DNA of 64,000 bases from Streptomyces lacrimifluminis. GTDB lineage: Bacteria; Actinomycetota; Actinomycetes; Streptomycetales; Streptomycetaceae. Position numbers and translations under genes: made by a program. Below are positions 23,508 through 32,566 of this stretch, in pieces. The notes beneath the pieces were generated by a model. The model had not been told where the DNA came from, ran no database searches, and worked only from the letters and a program-made list of their open reading frames with translations. Location: positions 33,824-97,823 of the forward strand of contig NZ_BMMU01000025.1 of the NCBI RefSeq assembly GCF_014646095.1, in the 5' to 3' direction. Each line of letters begins with the position of its first letter. Positions within the stretch are counted from its first letter, which is position 1.

Positions 23508-24971
23508 TCACTGTGCCGGCCCACCGGACCGCCCCCGCCGACGCAACAGCAGAATGCCGCCCGCCAGAGCGGTGATCCCGGTCGCGGCCGTCCAGGCGAC
23601 GACGTCTGTCGTACCGGTCGCGGCAAGGTCCTCGCCCTTGCCGCCCTGGGCAGTCGCACCGGCCGACGGCGCGTCATCCGCCCCACTGGCCTTCGTACTC
23701 CCGCTTCCGGCATGCGGGCCGGGGCTCGGACTGGCGCTCTCGATCGTCCTGTCCCGGGTGAACGCCAGTGTCCCGAAGCCCAGTTGGTCGAATCCCCCAC
23801 TGTTGGGTCCATAGTCACCGCCGCCGCCCTCGGGGGACGCCTGGGCGGCGATGCGGGTCAGATAGGTCGCGGACAGGCCCCGGCGCTTGGTGTAGTGGTT
23901 GGCGATCATGGCCCAGATCGGGCGGGTCATCGCCGGATCCACACCGGCGGCAGCGGTCGCCGACTCGCTGCCCGACCAGCCGTTGACCGCACCCTTCTTC
24001 CGGGTGTTCGCCGTGTACGGCACCTCGCCGCCCATGCTCCACTTGGCCACGTACTGGGCACCCTTGAGGAAGCGGCTGTCGTCGTAGCCGTACAGGTCGA
24101 TGCCCTGGTTCCAGGCCATCTCGCAGACCGTGCCCATCAGGCCGACGCCGAGCAGCGCGTGCCCCTGGTCGCGGCCCGCCTCGACCCATTCGCCGAGCCC
24201 CTGGTCGTCGTACACGACCGGGATGGCGTTCTTGACCGAGCCCATACCGGCCCCGTGCTTGAAGTAGTCGACGGCCCGGTCGATCCTGGCACGGTCGTCG
24301 CACAGAATGCCGATCGCCAGGACACAGGCGACGGCCGTGAGGTCCCAGTTGGCCCAGTAGTTGGTGATGACGGCGCCGTTGTGGTTGGCCAGGAAGTCCT
24401 CGCTGAGCGGACAGAAGACGTCCAGCATCATCCTCTGGAAGCGCGCGAGGTCGAAGTCGGCGTGGTCGCGCACGAGTTCGGCCGCGTTGGCGAACTGGTA
24501 GCCGTACAGGCCCGCCGCGAGGAACCGGTCGGCGGAGCCCGCCAGCACGGTCAGCTTCGCCGACCAGGCGTTGAGAATCGCGACAGCGGTGTCCGCGTAC
24601 ACGCTCTCACCGGTCACATGCCACCGCAGGGCGTTCTGGTAGGCCGCGTGGATGTCGTTGTAGAGGATCGCGTAGTTCTGCGGCGAGCCCGAGCCCCGGT
24701 AGACCGTGGCCTGCGGGTTGGCCGTCCAGCCGCTCTGCGCGTGGCGGTTGGCGGTCAGCCGCGCGAATCCCGCCGTGTACGGCGCCGCCCCGGCCTTCAC
24801 CTTCGTCGCCATCCGGTCCAGATCCGTCCGGGTGTGCAGCATGCCCGGGTGGACGAGACCCTCGCCGGCCGCCGTGGCCCGCGGGGCGGCGAGGGTCGTA
24901 CCGACGGTGACGGCGCCCGCCGTCGCGCCGGTGAGCTTCAGCATGCCGCGACGGCTGATCCGTGTGTTCAA
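23508..24971 (-). CDS. Tat-exported, sortase-anchored alginate-lyase-like protein
   Basis: A 487-residue secreted polysaccharide lyase of the (alpha/alpha)-toroid alginate-lyase type. The N-terminus has a Tat signal (twin arginine in ISRRGMLKLTG, hydrophobic core, cleavage after APRATA). The catalytic region has HPGMLHTRTDLDRMATKVKA, NNWxxH-like elements in NYWANWDLTAVA, and AGRDQGHALLGVGLMGTVCE. The C-terminus has LAATG near residue 448, a hydrophobic helix and the Arg-rich tail RRRGRSGG, which is the LAXTG signal of class E sortases. So the enzyme should be attached to the cell wall. The substrate is a uronate-type or related polymer; not determined. Divergent from pobA. Confidence 0.88.
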   Translation of the reverse strand: MNTRISRRGMLKLTGATAGAVTVGTTLAAPRATAAGEGLVHPGMLHTRTDLDRMATKVKAGAAPYTAGFARLTANRHAQSGWTANPQATVYRGSGSPQNYAILYNDIHAAYQNALRWHVTGESVYADTAVAILNAWSAKLTVLAGSADRFLAAGLYGYQFANAAELVRDHADFDLARFQRMMLDVFCPLSEDFLANHNGAVITNYWANWDLTAVACVLAIGILCDDRARIDRAVDYFKHGAGMGSVKNAIPVVYDDQGLGEWVEAGRDQGHALLGVGLMGTVCEMAWNQGIDLYGYDDSRFLKGAQYVAKWSMGGEVPYTANTRKKGAVNGWSGSESATAAAGVDPAMTRPIWAMIANHYTKRRGLSATYLTRIAAQASPEGGGGDYGPNSGGFDQLGFGTLAFTRDRTIESASPSPGPHAGSGSTKASGADDAPSAGATAQGGKGEDLAATGTTDVVAWTAATGITALAGGILLLRRRGRSGGPAQ

Positions 24972-25098
24972 GGCTGCGGTCCTTGGCTATGGGGGGTGAG
25001 GTGCTCTCGGAGTTACGGAGAGGAGACGCGCTCCGGGGCCACCGATAACGAAAAGTGCGGGTTGCCCGACCACGGCGGGCGGTCGACATAATGTTCGG

Positions 25099-26334
25099 GT
25101 GACTTTTGCCTCACCTCCCCCCGGCCCCACGCCCAACTCCCTGTCCACGCAACGGTTTCCGGTGGTGATCGTGGGCGCCGGACCCGCCGGTCTCACCGTC
25201 GGGAACATCCTGCGGGCGGCCGGCATCGACTGTGTGGTGCTGGAGACGGAGAGCCGGGAGTTCATCGAGCAGCACCCGCGGGCCGGGTTCATCGAGGAAT
25301 GGGCGGTGCGCGCGCTCCAACGGCGGGGCCTGGCGGACACGTTGCTGGAGCGGGCCGGTACGCACACGAAGTGCGAGTTCCGGTTCGGCGGTCGACGTCA
25401 TCGCTTCGAGTACGCCGAGCTGTCGGGCGACCGCCATTTCGCCTATCCTCAGCCGCTGTTGGTGACGGACCTGGTGCGCGAGTACGCGGACGTGCGCGGC
25501 GGCGACATCCGCTTCAGCGTGCGGGACGTGCTCGTCCACGACCTCGACACCGACCGGCCCTCGGTGTCCTACGTCTCCGCGGAGACAGGCCAACGGGAGT
25601 ACGTGCAGGGCGAGTTCATCGCCGGATGCGACGGGGCGCGCGGGGTGACCCGTACGGCGATTCCGGCGACGCACGCCCGCGTCGCTCGGCACGACTACGG
25701 CGTCGGCTGGCTGGCCCTCCTCGCCGAGGCGCCGCCGTCCAACGACTGCGTGATGTTCGGCATCCACCCGCACGGCTTCGCCGGGCACATGGCCCGGGGC
25801 CCCGAGGTCACCCGCTACTACCTGGAATGCCCGCCCGGCGACGACCCGGAGAACTGGCCGGACAATCGCGTCTGGGCCGAACTCCACGAGCGGCTCGGCG
25901 CGTTGGGAGCATCCCCGCTCAACGAGGGCCGTCTGATCGAGAAGCGCGTGCTCGACATGCACAACTACGTGGTGGAGCCCATGCAGTTCGGGCGGCTGTT
26001 CCTGGCCGGCGACGCGGCCCATCTCACCGCCCCCATCGCCGCCAAGGGAATGAACCTCGCCCTGCACGACGCCTTCCTGCTCGGCGACGGACTCGTCAAC
26101 TACCTCGCGACGGGTGACCCCGACACCCTCAACGACTACTCGGAGGCGTGTCTGCGGCGCGTCTGGCAGTACCAGGAGTTCTCTTTGTGGCTGTCCGACA
26201 TCTATCACGGGGCGTCGTCGGGCGACCCGTTCCGCGCCGGTACGACACTGGCCCGCCTCCGCCGCATCCTCGACTCCCCCGCAGCCGCGGCGGCGTTCGC
26301 CGACGTGTACATCGGCAAGGAGGCCGACCACTGA
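25099..26334 (+). CDS. pobA: 4-hydroxybenzoate 3-monooxygenase
   Basis: A 411-residue flavoprotein hydroxylase that converts 4-hydroxybenzoate to protocatechuate with NAD(P)H and O2. The FAD-binding GAGPAGLTVGNILRAAG is near residue 20, the DG motif is CDGARGVTR, and the second FAD motif GDAAHLTAPIAAKGMNLALHD is near 310. The HPRAGFIE and YPQPLLVTDL segments are typical of PobA rather than of other class A hydroxylases. The start is GTG 25099: no ribosome site is seen, but CATAAT lies at 25087-25092, 6 bases before it, so the mRNA may be leaderless. No protocatechuate genes are adjacent, so the ring-cleavage enzymes must lie elsewhere. Confidence 0.93.
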   Translation: MTFASPPPGPTPNSLSTQRFPVVIVGAGPAGLTVGNILRAAGIDCVVLETESREFIEQHPRAGFIEEWAVRALQRRGLADTLLERAGTHTKCEFRFGGRRHRFEYAELSGDRHFAYPQPLLVTDLVREYADVRGGDIRFSVRDVLVHDLDTDRPSVSYVSAETGQREYVQGEFIAGCDGARGVTRTAIPATHARVARHDYGVGWLALLAEAPPSNDCVMFGIHPHGFAGHMARGPEVTRYYLECPPGDDPENWPDNRVWAELHERLGALGASPLNEGRLIEKRVLDMHNYVVEPMQFGRLFLAGDAAHLTAPIAAKGMNLALHDAFLLGDGLVNYLATGDPDTLNDYSEACLRRVWQYQEFSLWLSDIYHGASSGDPFRAGTTLARLRRILDSPAAAAAFADVYIGKEADH

Positions 26335-26391
26335 CACCGGGAAACGCGGCGATCCGCACCTGACATCCGCTCACCGGTCAGCCGGCCGACG

Positions 26392-26967
26392 TCAGTTGAC
26401 GCCCAGCCCGTCCACCACCACGGCACCCGGCAGCTCGGCGAACGCCTTCCCCGGCACCAACAGCTTGCCGCGTCGCCGTCCGCTGCCGATCAGCACCCAG
26501 GGGAGGTCGACGACTGCCGAGTCGACCAACAGCGGCCAGGAGCCGGGAAGTCCGATGGGCGTGATGCCTCCGTACTCCATGCCGCTCTCCCCGACGGCCG
26601 TGTCCATCGGTGCGAACGACGCCTTGCGGGCGCCGAGTCGGCGGCGCACCACCCCGTTCACATCGACCCGGGTGGTGGACAGGACGAGACATGCGGCGAG
26701 AGTGGTCTCGCCGCCGCGCTTGGCGGCCACGACCACGCAGTTCGCCGACCGTTCGAGCAGGTCCCGCCCGTAGTGCTCCACGAAGACGGCGGTGTCGGCC
26801 CATTCCGGGTCGGTGTCGACGTAGAGGATCTGATCGGCGGGAACTCCCCCCGAGGGGCCACTCCCAGCCGTCCACCGACGTACGGCGTCGGCGACCGGAC
26901 CGACGAGTTCGTCGAGGCAGTCCGGGGCTGGGGTGGCGGTGTCGAAGTCTCCGATGGGGGCGCGCAT
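26392..26967 (-). CDS. YbaK/ProX-type aminoacyl-tRNA deacylase domain protein
   Basis: A 191-residue protein of the YbaK/EbsC fold, related to the editing domain of prolyl-tRNA synthetase. Key segments are NCVVVAAKRGGETTLAACLV, the conserved Lys in RLGARKASFAPMDTAVGES and the GGITPIGLPGSWPLLVD loop. Members hydrolyse mischarged tRNAs (Cys- or Ala-tRNAPro); which substrate this one uses cannot be told. It converges with pobA and lies upstream, in the same direction, of the XRE-cupin regulator end (27012). Confidence 0.9.
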   Translation of the reverse strand: MRAPIGDFDTATPAPDCLDELVGPVADAVRRWTAGSGPSGGVPADQILYVDTDPEWADTAVFVEHYGRDLLERSANCVVVAAKRGGETTLAACLVLSTTRVDVNGVVRRRLGARKASFAPMDTAVGESGMEYGGITPIGLPGSWPLLVDSAVVDLPWVLIGSGRRRGKLLVPGKAFAELPGAVVVDGLGVN

Positions 26968-27011
26968 GACGGCACGCTAACAGCCCGTGGGCGGACGTCC
27001 TGCCGGGCGTC

Positions 27012-27611
27012 TCAGCTCACCGGCGGGACCGACACCGACATCAGCATCTCCAGTGGTTCGGCGCCGTCATTGCCGTACGTGTGGGGGACGTTGGCCTCGA
27101 AGGTGGCGCTCGCGCCTGTCGGGACACGGTGTTCGACTCCGTCGACCGTCAGCGTCAGTTCGCCCGCCGTGACGTGGAGGATCTCGAACGTACCCCCGGG
27201 GTGCGGGTCGGACGGGCTGCTGTCGCCGGGCATGAGGTGCCAGTCCCACAGTTCCAGCGGGCCCGGCGCCTCGGTGCCCGCGAGGAGCCGGTTGTAGCTG
27301 CCGGCGTCGGTGTGCCACAGCCGTACGGCCTGGTCGGCGGCGACGATCCGGACCTTCGGGCCCTGCTCCTGATCGAGCAGCGTGGTGATGCTGACGCCGA
27401 GGGCGTCACCGATCTTCACGACCGTACCGAGGCTGGGGTTGGTGCGGGCCTGCTCGATCTGGATGAGCATCCCGCGACTGACCCCGGCACGGGCGGCGAG
27501 CGCCTCCAGGGTGAAGCCACGTTCGGCGCGCCAGCGCTTCACGCTGCGCGCCAGCGACTGGGTCAGCAGGTCGAGGTCCGACAACGTTCCGTCCAAGTTC
27601 TCGTCCGACAC
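27012..27611 (-). CDS. XRE-family regulator with C-terminal cupin domain
   Basis: A 199-residue regulator. The HTH_3 domain at about 20-75 has FTLEALAARAGVSRGMLIQI then EQARTNPSLGTVVKIGDALG. The C-terminal cupin (125-195) has HPGGTFEILHVTAGELTLTV and PHTYGNDGAEP and probably binds a small effector. It is divergent from an EamA exporter, 162 bases apart; inverted repeats in the gap (27706-27723) could be its operator. The common arrangement is a regulator controlling export of an amino acid or similar metabolite. Confidence 0.93.
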   Translation of the reverse strand: MSDENLDGTLSDLDLLTQSLARSVKRWRAERGFTLEALAARAGVSRGMLIQIEQARTNPSLGTVVKIGDALGVSITTLLDQEQGPKVRIVAADQAVRLWHTDAGSYNRLLAGTEAPGPLELWDWHLMPGDSSPSDPHPGGTFEILHVTAGELTLTVDGVEHRVPTGASATFEANVPHTYGNDGAEPLEMLMSVSVPPVS

Positions 27612-27705
27612 TCTCGTCTTCAGTCTTGCCTTCGGCCTTGTCTGGGCCTTGTCTTCGGCACCTCATCCTGCCGCACCGCCCAGAGTGCAAGATTGTGGAT
27701 GACAG

Positions 27706-27723
27706 AGTTCACTTCATTGAACT
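27706..27723. promoter_or_regulatory. AGTTCA-N6-TGAACT operator candidate
   Basis: A perfect 6-bp inverted repeat with a 6-base spacer in the divergent promoter between the XRE-cupin regulator and the EamA gene. A second GAAC-N6-GTTC element follows at 27735-27748 (approximate). The region is AT-rich relative to the surroundings. Confidence 0.5.
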
Positions 27724-27773
27724 ACTGTGTGCTGAACCGAACTGTTCACTCCACTGTACTGCGAGGCGTCCTC

Positions 27774-28631
27774 ATGACCGCGTTCTTCGCCCTGGTCACC
27801 AGCCTGCTCTGGGGGCTGGCCGACTTCGGCGGCGGCCTGCTGACCCGCCGTATGTCCGCGTTGACGGTGGTCGTGGTCTCGCAGTCGATCGCGGCGGTCG
27901 TGCTCGGCACGATCGTGGTCCTGACGGGCGGCTGGAGCGAGGCAGGCCCGAGACTCTGGTTCGCCGTCGCCGCGGGCGTCGCCGGACCGGTGGCCCTGCT
28001 CTCCTTCTACAAGGCGCTCGCCCTGGGCCCGATGGGGGTCGTCTCCCCGCTCGGCTCCCTGGGCGTCGCCATTCCCATCAGCGTCGGGCTCTTTCTCGGC
28101 GAACGTCCCGGGCTGCTCCAGTTCGCGGGGATCGCGGTCGCCGTCGTCGGGGTCGTGCTCGCGGGCGGACCGCGGCTCGGGGGCGCACCCGTGCAACGGC
28201 AGGCGATCCTGCTCAGCCTGCTCGCGGCGTTCGGCTTCGGCACGGTGTTCGCGCTGATCGCGGAGGCGTCGACCACGCTCACGGGGCTGTTCCTCGCGCT
28301 CTTCGTGCAGCGTGTGACGAACGTGGCCGTCGGCGGCGCCGCGCTGTACGTCTCGGTCCGGCGTGGTGGCGCCGCCCTTCCGGCCGGCGGCTTCCCCTGG
28401 CGCTCGCTCACCGCGCTCGGCTTCGTCGGCCTCGCCGATGTCGCCGCCAACGGCACCTATTCGGTCGCCGCCCAGCACGGTCCGGTCACCATGGCCGCCG
28501 TACTCGCCTCGCTCTATCCGGTGGTCACCGCCCTGGCGGCCCGCGGTTTCCTCAGCGAACGCCTGCGCGCGGTCCAGGCGGCGGGCGCGGGCCTGGCCCT
28601 GGTGGGCACGCTCCTGCTGGCGACAGGCTGA
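27774..28631 (+). CDS. EamA/DMT-family transporter
   Basis: A 285-residue membrane protein of the drug/metabolite transporter superfamily with ten predicted helices in two EamA repeats (first ending near LFLGERPGLLQFAGIAVAVVG; second near AALASLYPVVTALAARG... as FLSERLRAVQAAGAGLALVG). ATG 27774 starts MTAFFALVTSLLWGLADFGG, the usual N-terminus. Likely an exporter of amino acids or metabolites; controlled by the divergent XRE-cupin protein (inference). Confidence 0.92.
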   Translation: MTAFFALVTSLLWGLADFGGGLLTRRMSALTVVVVSQSIAAVVLGTIVVLTGGWSEAGPRLWFAVAAGVAGPVALLSFYKALALGPMGVVSPLGSLGVAIPISVGLFLGERPGLLQFAGIAVAVVGVVLAGGPRLGGAPVQRQAILLSLLAAFGFGTVFALIAEASTTLTGLFLALFVQRVTNVAVGGAALYVSVRRGGAALPAGGFPWRSLTALGFVGLADVAANGTYSVAAQHGPVTMAAVLASLYPVVTALAARGFLSERLRAVQAAGAGLALVGTLLLATG

Positions 28632-28653
28632 GCACCGGCCCGTGACCGCCGGA

Positions 28654-29451
28654 TCAGGACTCGGCGCGTACGTCCCCGGCGTGCTCCTCCGCGTCCAGCT
28701 CCGCCAGCCGCGCCACAGCCCCCTCGTCCAGCTCCGCCAAGGCCCGCAGCTGCTCCGGAGTGGTCCCCTCCGGTATCGGGGTCGGGGCCGGTGTCCGCAG
28801 CGGTGGCCGCCAGCCCCCGGCCGGTGTCCAGCGGCGTACGACCCTGGCCGGAGCCCCCGCCACCACCGCGTGGTCGGGCACCGTCCCGCGTACCACCGCA
28901 CCGGCAGCCACCACCACGTTCCGCCCGATCCGCGCCCCCGGCAGGATCACCGCACCGGTGCCGATCCAGCAGCCCGGGCCGATCTCGACCGGCTCCATGC
29001 GCGGCCACTGCTTGCCGATGGGCTCGTGCGGATCGTCGTACGAATGGTTGGTGGACGTCACGTACACGTACGGCCCGAAGTAGCAGTCGCTGCCGATGGT
29101 GACCGTCGTGTCGGCGATGACATGGCTGCCCCGGCCGAGGACGACACCGTCGCCGATGCGCAGGATGGGGTCCGGGCCGAGGTCGAGGTCGGGCATCAGG
29201 CCCGCCGTCAGGGTCACCTGCTCGCCGATGATGCAGTGGGAGCCCAGCTCGATCCAGGGCTCCCCGAAGACGGTGCCCAGCGGGAAGGCGAGCCTGGTAC
29301 CTGTTCCCATCGCCCGGAAGCTCAGCCGCCCGGGGTTCTCGGCGGTCACGGAGCCCGTGCGCTGCACCCAGGCCCAGCCCGCGTGCACCGCGCGCTGCGC
29401 CAGCCGACGCCGCCATGACGAGAACGTGTTCTTGGGCTTGGGCACCCGCAC
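28654..29451 (-). CDS. Hexapeptide-repeat acyltransferase
   Basis: A ~265-residue left-handed beta-helix acyltransferase: hexapeptide repeats run from about IELGSHCIIGEQVTLTAG through VEIGPGCWIGTGAVILPGAR to RNVVVAAGAVVRGTVPDHAV, and the NHSYDD segment carries the catalytic-type His of the maltose/galactoside O-acetyltransferase group. The C-terminal ~45 residues are Pro/Glu-rich. The start is uncertain: GTG 29451 gives VPKPKNTFSSWRRR soon after, without a clear ribosome site; an in-frame start at 29508 is also possible. Substrate unknown; an acyl or acetyl transfer to a glycan or a lipid-linked sugar is plausible. Confidence 0.83.
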   Translation of the reverse strand: MRVPKPKNTFSSWRRRLAQRAVHAGWAWVQRTGSVTAENPGRLSFRAMGTGTRLAFPLGTVFGEPWIELGSHCIIGEQVTLTAGLMPDLDLGPDPILRIGDGVVLGRGSHVIADTTVTIGSDCYFGPYVYVTSTNHSYDDPHEPIGKQWPRMEPVEIGPGCWIGTGAVILPGARIGRNVVVAAGAVVRGTVPDHAVVAGAPARVVRRWTPAGGWRPPLRTPAPTPIPEGTTPEQLRALAELDEGAVARLAELDAEEHAGDVRAES

Positions 29452-29552
29452 ACCGTACTCACGGCCGGGCGGGCCCAGCATGCCGCACACCTGTGATCTT
29501 CGCCCCACGGAGGTGGCGTACGGTCTGACGTATTCGAGGACCAGGAGGCGAG

Positions 29553-30080
29553 ATGACGCACAAGGCGTTGATCACCGGCATCGGCGGCAGGGAACCGAAG
29601 GTGGACCAGGAGGCGTTCGTGGCGCCCACGTCCTCGGTGATCGGGGACGTGACCCTTCAGGCGGGTGCGAGCGTCTGGTACGGGGCGGTGCTGCGCGGCG
29701 ACGTCGAGCGGATCTCCGTCGGCGCCCGGAGCAACATCCAGGACAACTGCACGCTGCACGCAGACCCGGGCTTCCCCGTGACCATCGGCGAGCGCGTCTC
29801 CGTCGGCCACAACGCGGTGGTGCACGGTGCGACGGTCGAGGACGACTGCCTGATCGGCATGGGCGCGACGGTCCTGAACGGCGCGGTGATCGGCGCGGGC
29901 TCACTGGTGGCGGCCCAGGCACTGGTACCGCAGGGCATGCGGGTCCCGCCGGGTTCACTGGTCGCGGGGGTACCGGCAAAGGTGCGCAGGGAGCTGACAG
30001 AGGAGGAACGCCAGGGAACCACCCTGAACGGCACGCACTACGCGGACCTGGCCAAGGCCCACAAGGAAATCCACGAGTAG
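29553..30080 (+). CDS. Gamma-class carbonic anhydrase family protein
   Basis: A 175-residue beta-helix protein of the YrdA/PaaY/CaiE type. Hexapeptide repeats (ASVWYGAVLRGDVERISVGA, then RSNIQDNCTLHAD) carry the first metal His in CTLHAD, and the other two are in VSVGHNAVVHG. Homologues bind Zn or Fe and some have carbonic anhydrase or thioesterase activity. ATG 29553 follows AGGAGG. It is divergent from another hexapeptide protein gene and ends just before a dispersed repeat. Confidence 0.92.
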   Translation: MTHKALITGIGGREPKVDQEAFVAPTSSVIGDVTLQAGASVWYGAVLRGDVERISVGARSNIQDNCTLHADPGFPVTIGERVSVGHNAVVHGATVEDDCLIGMGATVLNGAVIGAGSLVAAQALVPQGMRVPPGSLVAGVPAKVRRELTEEERQGTTLNGTHYADLAKAHKEIHE

Positions 30081-30089
30081 AGAAGCCGA

Positions 30090-30120
30090 CCCAGGGGCGC
30101 GGGGAACTGCGCGACAAGCC
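30090..30120 (+). repeat. Dispersed Streptomyces intergenic repeat
   Basis: Contains GGGGCGCGGGGAACTGCGCG followed by ACAAGCC. It lies between the convergent carbonic-anhydrase and DedA genes and matches copies at 22586-22627 and 39023-39110. Confidence 0.65.
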
Positions 30121-30141
30121 GCTGACGGCCCGCGCCCGGCA

Positions 30142-30786
30142 TCACTCAGAAGCCCCTACGGTCTCAACTTCACGCACAGCACCCTGCATCTTCTTCGCCT
30201 TGCGCTTCAGCACCAACATCGACGTCAAGCCGACGAGCACCGCGAGCACCAGCCCCACCCACGAGAACCGCTTCAGCCACGACTCCGCGACCACACCCAC
30301 GTAGTAGATGACCGCGGTCGTCCCGCCCGCCCAGACGATCCCACCGAGCACGTTGGCGATCAGGAACTTCCAGTAGGGCATGTGCAGCACACCCGCCAAC
30401 GGCCCGGCGAAGATCCGCAGCAGTGCGACGAAGCGGCCGAAGAAGACCGCCCACACGCCCCACTTCTCGAAGGACCGCTCGGCGGTGGCGATGTGTCCCT
30501 CCCCGAAGTGCCTGGGGAACTTCGCCCCGAGCCAGGCCAGCAGCGGCCGACCGCCCTTGCGGCCGATGGCATAGCCGATCGAGTCACCGATGATCGCGCC
30601 GGCGCTCGCGCACGCGCCGAGGACGAACGGGTCGATCTCGCCGTGCTGGGAGGCGAGCAGCGCGGCGGAGACCAGAATGATCTCGCCCGGCAGCGGAATG
30701 CCCAGACTCTCCAGCCCGATGACCAGTCCCACCAGCGCGTAGATACTGACCGCGGGGATCGTCTCCAGCCATTCCTGCACGTGCAA
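30142..30786 (-). CDS. DedA family membrane protein
   Basis: A 214-residue integral membrane protein with DedA signatures: ESLGIPLPGEIILVSAALLA, GAIIGDSIGYAIGRKGGRP and FFGRFVALLRIFAGPLAGVL, with about five hydrophobic segments and a basic C-terminus. DedA/DTT proteins are implicated in undecaprenyl-phosphate or phospholipid recycling and membrane homeostasis. TTG 30786 is preferred because AAGGAA sits 7 bases upstream; an in-frame GTG two codons later is 13 bases away. Confidence 0.92.
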   Translation of the reverse strand: MHVQEWLETIPAVSIYALVGLVIGLESLGIPLPGEIILVSAALLASQHGEIDPFVLGACASAGAIIGDSIGYAIGRKGGRPLLAWLGAKFPRHFGEGHIATAERSFEKWGVWAVFFGRFVALLRIFAGPLAGVLHMPYWKFLIANVLGGIVWAGGTTAVIYYVGVVAESWLKRFSWVGLVLAVLVGLTSMLVLKRKAKKMQGAVREVETVGASE

Positions 30787-30878
30787 CGCCGGTTTCCTTC
30801 CGATCTCGCCGTACGCCCGGTACGTCTGCGTTCCCGGCGCGCGCCCGGCCCCGGGCACGCGCCGGGAAGCCTACCGGC

Positions 30879-32495
30879 TCACGGTGACACCGAGGACGCC
30901 TCCCCGTCCCAGAGGTCGCACTGGTGTTCCTCTCCGGTGGTCGTGCTCAGGACGTTCCCGCCCGCCGACCCGGTACGCAGCGAGAGGACCAGACCGGGAC
31001 GGTCGGGCATCGCCGGCTGCCCGTCCGCGCGCGGGACACCCCCGTGCAGGAAGGTGCCCCAGTACTGGACCATCTGCCGGGACAGGACCCGCTGCCCGGC
31101 GTCGAGCGGCGACTCCAGGCCGAAGTGCTTGAAGAGGTACTGCACCTCGTTCACATGGGTCGCCCCGAAGTCGAAGTCGGTGCCCAGGTTCCGCAGCGAG
31201 GCGAAGGGCGGCGAGGTGCGGTCGGCGAACTCGTACGTGTAGACCGGACCGCGGCCCGCGAGCACGGTGTCGAGCCGCAGCGCCGGGCACGCGAACAGCT
31301 CGTCACCCTGGGCGGTGCCGTAGGCGATGGTCGGGGAGGGGTACGTCGACAGCGGGTAGCGGGCCAGGGCCCGGTCACCGAAGGCCGCCCGCATGACCGA
31401 GGGGTACCGCTCGGCGGTGAGCGGAGTGCCGTTCGCGTCGAAGGCGGCGAAGGCGAACATCCTGCCCTCGTCCCGGTTGGCGCCGTTCAGCACCGGCACA
31501 TGTGCGGCGGCGCCGTTCGCGAACGCCTCGACGGGCTGCGCGGGCAAAAAGGCGCCGCCGGTCACCGGAGCCCAGTCGAAGCCGCCCTGGGCGGCCAGGA
31601 TCTCGGCGGCGGACCTGCCCCGCAGACAGCCGAGAGCATCGGCACCGGAGCAGCCGAGCTTCTCGGCGAAGGCCGCGCCCTGTGTGGTGGCCGACGAGTG
31701 CGGACGGGCCGCGCAGTCGTTGTACGCGCCGCTCTGCACGATTCCCGCCCGGTACAGGCCGGTCGAGGTCGGCGAGGCCAGCTGCGTGCAGACCGAACGG
31801 CCGCCCGCCGACTCACCCGCGATGGTCACCCGGCCCGGATCGCCTCCGAAGCGGCCGATGTTGGCCCGCACCCAACGCAGAGCCGCCTGCTGGTCGAGCA
31901 TGCCGAAGTTGCCGGACACCCCGTCGCGCGCCTCGCCGTCCAGGGCGTCCGTGGCGAGGAAACCCATTGCTCCGAGGCGGTAGTTGACGGTCACGACGAC
32001 CGCGCCGGTACGCCGGGCGAAGACGTCCGGCACGACATCCTCACCGGCGCCCGCGGTGAGCCCGCCGCCGTGCAGCCAGACCAGTACCGGGCCGCGTACG
32101 GCCCCTTGCGGGACGTACACGTTGAGGTCGAGACAGTCCTCGGTGTGACTCGGGCGCTCGTATCCGGGGTCCCAACTCGACGTCTGTACACACCTGTTGC
32201 CGAACTCGCCCGCCGCACGCACGCCTTGCCAGGGCGCGACCGGCCGCGGGGCCCTCCAACGAAGGCCGTCGACTGGGGGCTGGGCGTAGGGAATGCCGAG
32301 GAACTGCCGCCCCTCGGCGGTGACTTCCCCGCGCACCCAGCCCGCGTCGGTTTGGACGAGAGTCCCGTTCCGTGCGGCCTGCGCCGCCGGAACGGGGGCC
32401 ACGAGCAGGGCGGCGACGGTCAGGAGACCGACCGTCAGCCGGCGCAGCACGCCGCCACCTCCTCCCCGTAACTCCCGGGGATCGATGTCGGTCAT
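30879..32495 (-). CDS. Secreted type-B carboxylesterase
   Basis: A 538-residue serine esterase of the cholinesterase-like family. A signal peptide (LRRLTVGLLTVAALLVAP, cleavage near AQAA) is followed by the family hallmarks EDCLDLNVYVP, the oxyanion WLHGGGL and the nucleophile elbow GESAGG near residue 225. The acid and His lie in the GANRDEGRMF and ATHVNEVQYLF regions. Substrate esters are not predictable. The gene is a single unit running toward the DedA gene. Confidence 0.93.
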   Translation of the reverse strand: MTDIDPRELRGGGGGVLRRLTVGLLTVAALLVAPVPAAQAARNGTLVQTDAGWVRGEVTAEGRQFLGIPYAQPPVDGLRWRAPRPVAPWQGVRAAGEFGNRCVQTSSWDPGYERPSHTEDCLDLNVYVPQGAVRGPVLVWLHGGGLTAGAGEDVVPDVFARRTGAVVVTVNYRLGAMGFLATDALDGEARDGVSGNFGMLDQQAALRWVRANIGRFGGDPGRVTIAGESAGGRSVCTQLASPTSTGLYRAGIVQSGAYNDCAARPHSSATTQGAAFAEKLGCSGADALGCLRGRSAAEILAAQGGFDWAPVTGGAFLPAQPVEAFANGAAAHVPVLNGANRDEGRMFAFAAFDANGTPLTAERYPSVMRAAFGDRALARYPLSTYPSPTIAYGTAQGDELFACPALRLDTVLAGRGPVYTYEFADRTSPPFASLRNLGTDFDFGATHVNEVQYLFKHFGLESPLDAGQRVLSRQMVQYWGTFLHGGVPRADGQPAMPDRPGLVLSLRTGSAGGNVLSTTTGEEHQCDLWDGEASSVSP

Positions 32496-32566
32496 CGGCC
32501 GTCACTCCTTCTGTGGGGGAAGGCGATCGCGCCGGCGAACCTAGGACCGACAGTGACTCGTGTCAA

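Noticed and set aside
22584..25091. 835-codon plus-strand open frame
   Set aside because: It runs antisense to the lyase gene and out of frame through the CoA-binding gene; Arg/Pro-rich, no family.
30924..32471. Long plus-strand frame opposite the carboxylesterase
   Set aside because: Pure antisense shadow of a clear esterase with signal peptide and GESAGG.
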